From Bacillota bacterium (GTDB taxonomy: Bacteria; Bacillota; Clostridia; Christensenellales; CAG-138): DNA of 8,551 nucleotides. The DNA is taken from NCBI GenBank assembly GCA_023435855.1, contig JAEZLG010000145.1, positions 1-8,551 of the forward strand, written 5' to 3'. A program made the translations under genes and the position numbers. Under the pieces are notes generated by a model. The model had not been told where the DNA came from. It did not search any database and saw only the letters and a program-made list of their open reading frames with translations. Positions 6,395-8,551 of the stretch are shown here, one piece after another (position 1 is the stretch's first letter; each line of letters starts with the position of its first letter).

Positions 6395-7147
6395 CTATCC
6401 GCCTTCTACAAGTCCGTTTTTTACAGCAAATGCGTACGCACCGATACCCACCGCTACCGAAAGGTTAAGAGAATCGACAAGTGCAGACTGCGGGATGCGC
6501 ACGGCTTTGCCGAACCGCTGAAATGCCGCCTCGTCAAGCCCGTGTGCCTCGTTGCCGAAAACGAGGCAAAAAAGGCTGTCGCTTGGGCAGCTTTCGGGGG
6601 TTAAGGCGCATTTCCCTCCAAGCAGGAACGGGTAGACGCTGTGCTTATTGTACATACCGCGGTATTGAGAAAAGCTTTCAAACAGCGTACAGCGTACCCC
6701 AAACAGCGCGCCCATGGAGGCGCGCACCGTTTTTGGGTGAAACACATCCGCCGCGGGCAGAATGATACCGACGTCAGGGATGGAGAAACCTGCCGCAATG
6801 CGCAAGATTGTTCCGAGATTGCCCATATCTGACGGGTTGACGAGAACCAAATGCGGCTTTTTTGGATCGAGAGCATCTACATAGGTTGAAAACGCTGCCG
6901 CAACGAGGCAGTTTTCTTTTTTTACTATACGTTCGATCACTTTGTCGTTTACGTGAAACGGTATCGACGCGCGCTCACAAAGCGCAATAAGTGATTGCTT
7001 ATCCTCATAGGCGGAATGAATGTACACTTTAAGTGCGGCATTTGGGCGCATCTTTAAAAGCTCGATGACCGCGTAGGCACCGAGCGCGTAAGAATACCCG
7101 CAATCCTTTTTGTAGGTGCCAATAGCACCCATAGCATAGTTTCCCAT
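6395..7147 (-). CDS. TrmH/SpoU-family RNA 2'-O-methyltransferase, target unknown
   Basis: A 250-aa SPOUT methyltransferase with an N-terminal substrate-binding region (about 15-90, including GYSYALGAYAVIELL). The catalytic domain has motif 1 NPSDMGNLGTILRIA (104-118, with N110 and R116), motif 2 VFGNEAHGLDEA (196-207), and motif 3 VRIPQSALVDSLNLSVAVG (216-234). This identifies the reaction, SAM-dependent ribose 2'-O-methylation of RNA, but not the nucleotide; it is clearly divergent from the RlmB encoded 700 bp away. Neither ATG 7147 nor ATG 7132 (residue 6) has a strong ribosome binding site. The second has GGGA nearby and fits homologues, whose similarity begins about residue 12. The gene converges on sigH with 3 bp between the stops and should have its own promoter in 7148-7217. 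Confidence 0.87.
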   Translation of the reverse strand: MGNYAMGAIGTYKKDCGYSYALGAYAVIELLKMRPNAALKVYIHSAYEDKQSLIALCERASIPFHVNDKVIERIVKKENCLVAAAFSTYVDALDPKKPHLVLVNPSDMGNLGTILRIAAGFSIPDVGIILPAADVFHPKTVRASMGALFGVRCTLFESFSQYRGMYNKHSVYPFLLGGKCALTPESCPSDSLFCLVFGNEAHGLDEAAFQRFGKAVRIPQSALVDSLNLSVAVGIGAYAFAVKNGLVEGG

Positions 7148-7217
7148 TTGACAAAAGCATACAGCGTATCATGCGCCGCAGAAAATGCCGCGAATTATTT
7201 AATTTGTTTTGGACAGC

Positions 7218-7247
7218 AAAAACCCCATGCAATTTTGCACGGGGTTT
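7218..7247 (-). terminator. Rho-independent terminator for the minus-strand HTH gene
   Basis: Read on the minus strand, arms 7247-7237 and 7230-7220 pair with one mismatch (7227/7240) around a 6-nt loop, giving a stem ending AAACCCC/GGGGTTT. It is followed by a T-run of five (complement of 7218-7222). The plus-strand reading lacks a T-run, so it serves the gene at 7310-7573 and separates it from the methyltransferase gene downstream. Confidence 0.82.
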
Positions 7248-7309
7248 ACTCAAAATTTGGGATTGTTACAAGCCCCCTCTCAAATAGTGCCGTATCAGCA
7301 CTTCATGCA

Positions 7310-7573
7310 TCAGCGTGAGTATACGATTTTTTGTACTGTATCGGGGGAGAGCCCAAACCGGTCGGAAAGCTCGAAAAGCTTTGCTCCGGCGGCATGCTCA
7401 TTGCGCATCTGCTCGTTTCGAGCTTTAAGTTCCTGTCTTGTTCCCGTAGCGTCACCCCATGCTTTGCGAGAACCTGTCTTTTGGGGCACGTACAGCATAC
7501 AGCCTTCCACATGCAGTAAAAGCTCGTCTACAAGGCGTGCGGGAAGTACATCGTTCGCATTTGCGTATTTCAT
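7310..7573 (-). CDS. Small helix-turn-helix protein, CD3324-like family
   Basis: An 87-aa protein of a type common in Clostridia that I recall as the CD3324 family, whose function is not established. The N-terminal half has the family pattern MKY.NA.DVLP..L..EL...VEG..LYVP (1-30), then R.AWGD.TG.R.EL..RN (36-53). The C-terminal part (about 60-85, AAGAKLFELSDRFGLSPDTVQKIVYS) reads as a helix-turn-helix, suggesting DNA binding. AAGGAG lies 8 bases before ATG 7573, and a terminator follows 62 bases after the stop, so it is a stand-alone transcription unit. Whether it regulates anything nearby cannot be told, though an inverted repeat lies upstream of it at 7671-7720. Confidence 0.72.
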   Translation of the reverse strand: MKYANANDVLPARLVDELLLHVEGCMLYVPQKTGSRKAWGDATGTRQELKARNEQMRNEHAAGAKLFELSDRFGLSPDTVQKIVYSR

Positions 7574-7651
7574 TCCAATCGCTCCTTAAAGCATATTTTC
7601 CTGTGCTTTAGGTGCAAAGCCTGCGCTTATCGGAATGAAGACCGACGATTT

Positions 7652-7681
7652 ATTCTAGGAAACGTTATTTGCTCCATGCAA
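7652..7681 (-). promoter_or_regulatory. Possible promoter of the HTH gene
   Basis: On the minus strand TTGCAT (complement of 7676-7681) and TAGAAT (complement of 7652-7657, 5/6 to TATAAT) are 18 bp apart, about 80 bases before ATG 7573. The -35 is poor. It overlaps one arm of the inverted repeat at 7671-7720, so a protein bound there could block it. Confidence 0.3.
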
Positions 7682-7720
7682 AGCATCGTCGATGCTCATT
7701 GTGCGGGCTTGGCATGGAGC
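7671..7720. repeat. Inverted repeat enclosing a short hairpin
   Basis: Perfect 9-bp arms GCTCCATGC (7671-7679) and GCATGGAGC (7712-7720), 32 bp apart, with a 5-bp hairpin GCATC/GATGC (loop GTC) at 7683-7695 between them. It could be an RNA structure on either strand, an operator, or the remnant of a small element. I do not recognise it as a known RNA family. Confidence 0.6.
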
Positions 7721-7942
7721 TTATCAAGGACGGCGGTGTAACAAAAGTCAATCAAGAAACGTCACTCCTTTCGTTCCCTTACATTACCGGTGCGGGCGTT
7801 TTATACGCACTGCAGCGCTTTCGGGGACGGTTAAAAGTATAAAAAAAGCATAGCATACTTCCCTGTAGCTGTCATTAAAATCCGGTTAAACGACATATTA
7901 CTGCATGACGGTACTCGCCTTTCTTCTTATATTAATAAACGC

Positions 7943-7971
7943 TTGAATGTATCTCGTAAAAATGGTATAAT
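7943..7971 (+). promoter_or_regulatory. Strong sigma-A promoter upstream of recF
   Basis: TTGAAT (7943-7948) and a perfect TATAAT (7966-7971) are spaced by exactly 17 bp, with TGG directly before the -10 forming an extended -10. Transcription should start near 7978, leaving a leader of about 56 bases before recF. This makes recF independent of any dnaN transcript. Confidence 0.85.
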
Positions 7972-7984
7972 CTATACAAAGAAA

Positions 7985-8020
7985 AGCGCTTACGGCGGGC
8001 GCTCTTTTTTGAGAGTCCGC
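7985..8020 (+). promoter_or_regulatory. recF leader: two mutually exclusive hairpins, possible attenuator
   Basis: Hairpin A pairs AGCGC (7985-7989) with GCGCT (7999-8003) and is followed by C and six T's (8005-8010), terminator-like though short. Hairpin B pairs 7995-8004 with 8011-8020 (GCGGGCGCTC with GAGAGTCCGC; one G-T wobble and one mismatch) around the T6 loop. B consumes the right arm and T-run of A, so the two cannot coexist, and it leaves the ribosome binding site (AAAAAGG, 8023-8029) free. The geometry is seen in the sequence; the switching role is inference. Confidence 0.45.
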
Positions 8021-8033
8021 GGAAAAAGGCAAC

Positions 8034-8551
8034 ATGCTCATTAACCGCCTTAAACTCAACGATTACCGCAACTACGAGACGCTTGATTTTAATCCTGCGC
8101 CGGGCCTCAACGTGATTGCAGGGGAAAACGCGCAGGGTAAAACCAACGCTCTGGAAGCGGTTTTTTTATGCGCATTTGGAAAATCGCACCGCGCCAACAC
8201 GCGCGACGCTGCTCTTGTTCGGCGCGGCATGCCCGGCGGCTATGTGGGTATTACACTTCAAAATACGGTTGGCACGCATACAATCGAAATAAAGCTCCGC
8301 ACAGATGAAGCAAGAAAAACGCTTGTGGATGGTCAGCCAATCAAGCGTATGGGTGAGCTTATGGGTACGCTCAACGCTGTGCTTTTCTCGCCGGAGGATC
8401 TTTGCCTTGTTAAGGGAACTCCTCAAGACCGCAGGCGCTTTATGGATATGGAGCTAAGCCAAATGTATCCCACGTACTTTTACAGGCTCCAGCAGTACAA
8501 CCACGCCCTTAAACAGCGAAATGCGCTATTAAAGGAAAGCCCCCTTGCCGT
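8034..8551 (+). CDS. recF: DNA replication and repair protein RecF, N-terminal part (runs off the window)
   Basis: The first 172 codons of an SMC-like ABC ATPase that with RecO and RecR loads RecA onto gapped single-stranded DNA. The family N-terminus L..L.L.DYRNYETL is at 2-17. The Walker A motif GENAQGKTN is at 30-38. FGKSHR (48-53) and the family's VLFSPEDLCLVKGTPQDRRRFMD (116-138) follow. Full RecF is about 360 aa, so the ABC signature, Walker B and C-terminus lie beyond base 8551. ATG 8034 has AAAAAGG ending only 4 bases upstream, rather tight. The gene usually follows dnaN (and yaaA); here it has its own promoter after a long non-coding region. Confidence 0.96.
   Translation, partial: MLINRLKLNDYRNYETLDFNPAPGLNVIAGENAQGKTNALEAVFLCAFGKSHRANTRDAALVRRGMPGGYVGITLQNTVGTHTIEIKLRTDEARKTLVDGQPIKRMGELMGTLNAVLFSPEDLCLVKGTPQDRRRFMDMELSQMYPTYFYRLQQYNHALKQRNALLKESPLA

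Larger units (their letters stand above)
7574..7942. other. Gene-poor region with inverted repeat and two weak small-ORF candidates
   Basis: About 370 bp without a confident gene. It contains a 9-bp inverted repeat GCTCCATGC/GCATGGAGC (7671-7679, 7712-7720) enclosing a small hairpin GCATC-GTC-GATGC (7683-7695). A stem AAAGCA/TGCTTT (7588-7593, 7604-7609) lies in the probable leader of the HTH gene. On the minus strand a good ribosome binding site (AAAGGAG, complement of 7765-7771) precedes a TTG-started 19-codon frame, 7755 to 7696, whose stop abuts the small hairpin. On the plus strand a 57-codon frame runs from TTG 7669 (AGGA 8 bases upstream) to 7842 with a CSLC pair. I recognise neither peptide, and they overlap on opposite strands, so at most one is likely real. 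Confidence 0.5.

Noticed and set aside
6945..6960. parS-like sequence TCGTTTACGTGAAACG.
   Set aside because: It matches only 12 of 16 positions of the parS consensus, lacks one base needed for symmetry, and lies in conserved coding sequence of the methyltransferase gene.
7148..7172. Plus-strand TTGACA at 7148-7153 as a promoter.
   Set aside because: The only -10-like sequence, TATCAT at 7167-7172, is 13 bp away, too close, and no plus-strand gene follows.
7209..7589. 126-codon plus-strand frame.
   Set aside because: It is antisense to the HTH gene, which has a proper ribosome binding site, family motifs and terminator; its translation shows no family features.
7835..7860. AAGTAT/ATACTT inverted repeat with a poly-A stretch, considered as a terminator.
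   Set aside because: The stem is short and AT-rich with no adjacent T-run after the stem on either strand; no gene ends nearby with confidence.
8166..8426. 86-codon minus-strand frame.
   Set aside because: Entirely antisense to the conserved N-terminal part of recF, with no supporting signal.

Overview
The window looks like a chromosomal, housekeeping-rich segment of a mid-GC endospore-lineage Firmicute, most likely Clostridia. The evidence is a sporulation-type sigma-H gene, a Noc-type ParB-like protein beside rsmG, a Mini-ribonuclease III gene directly upstream of rlmB, Shine-Dalgarno sites close to AGGAGG, and sigma-A style promoters. I see no phage, transposon, CRISPR, rRNA or tRNA gene.

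Layout from left to right. (1) 1-1848: the end of mnmG overlaps rsmG by ATGA, then a 168-bp gap with one perfect DnaA-box nonamer, then noc. This is the familiar origin-flanking group for tRNA modification, 16S methylation and nucleoid occlusion. (2) 1859-1894: a long hairpin terminator between noc and a convergent gene. (3) 1876-3408 (minus): a multi-pass GT-C type glycosyltransferase, not obviously linked to its neighbours. (4) 3452-5749: a clear promoter drives mrnC-rlmB (23S rRNA maturation and 2'-O-methylation), closed by a strong terminator. RlmB carries a striking N-terminal disordered repeat, 38 copies of PYG within about 230 residues. (5) 5771-6391: sigH, starting just behind that terminator. 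(6) 6395-7147 (minus): a second SpoU-type RNA methyltransferase, tail to tail with sigH. (7) 7310-7573 (minus): a small HTH protein of the CD3324 type with its own terminator. (8) 7574-8033: a 460-bp region without a confident gene. It holds a 9-bp inverted repeat around a small hairpin, two weak small-ORF candidates, and a near-consensus promoter with a possible attenuator leader. (9) 8034-8551: the start of recF, cut by the window edge.

Functionally the window joins chromosome replication, segregation and repair genes (noc, recF, with mnmG-rsmG as origin neighbours) to the mrnC-rlmB-sigH group, which in Bacillus-type genomes lies near the ribosomal protein cluster. recF is not preceded by dnaN or yaaA here, so the classical dnaA-dnaN-recF order is broken. 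The points most worth a second look are the RlmB repeat extension, the recF leader, the unexplained structured region upstream of it, and the terminator placed directly before the sigH ribosome binding site. I did not find a clear multi-gene undescribed system.
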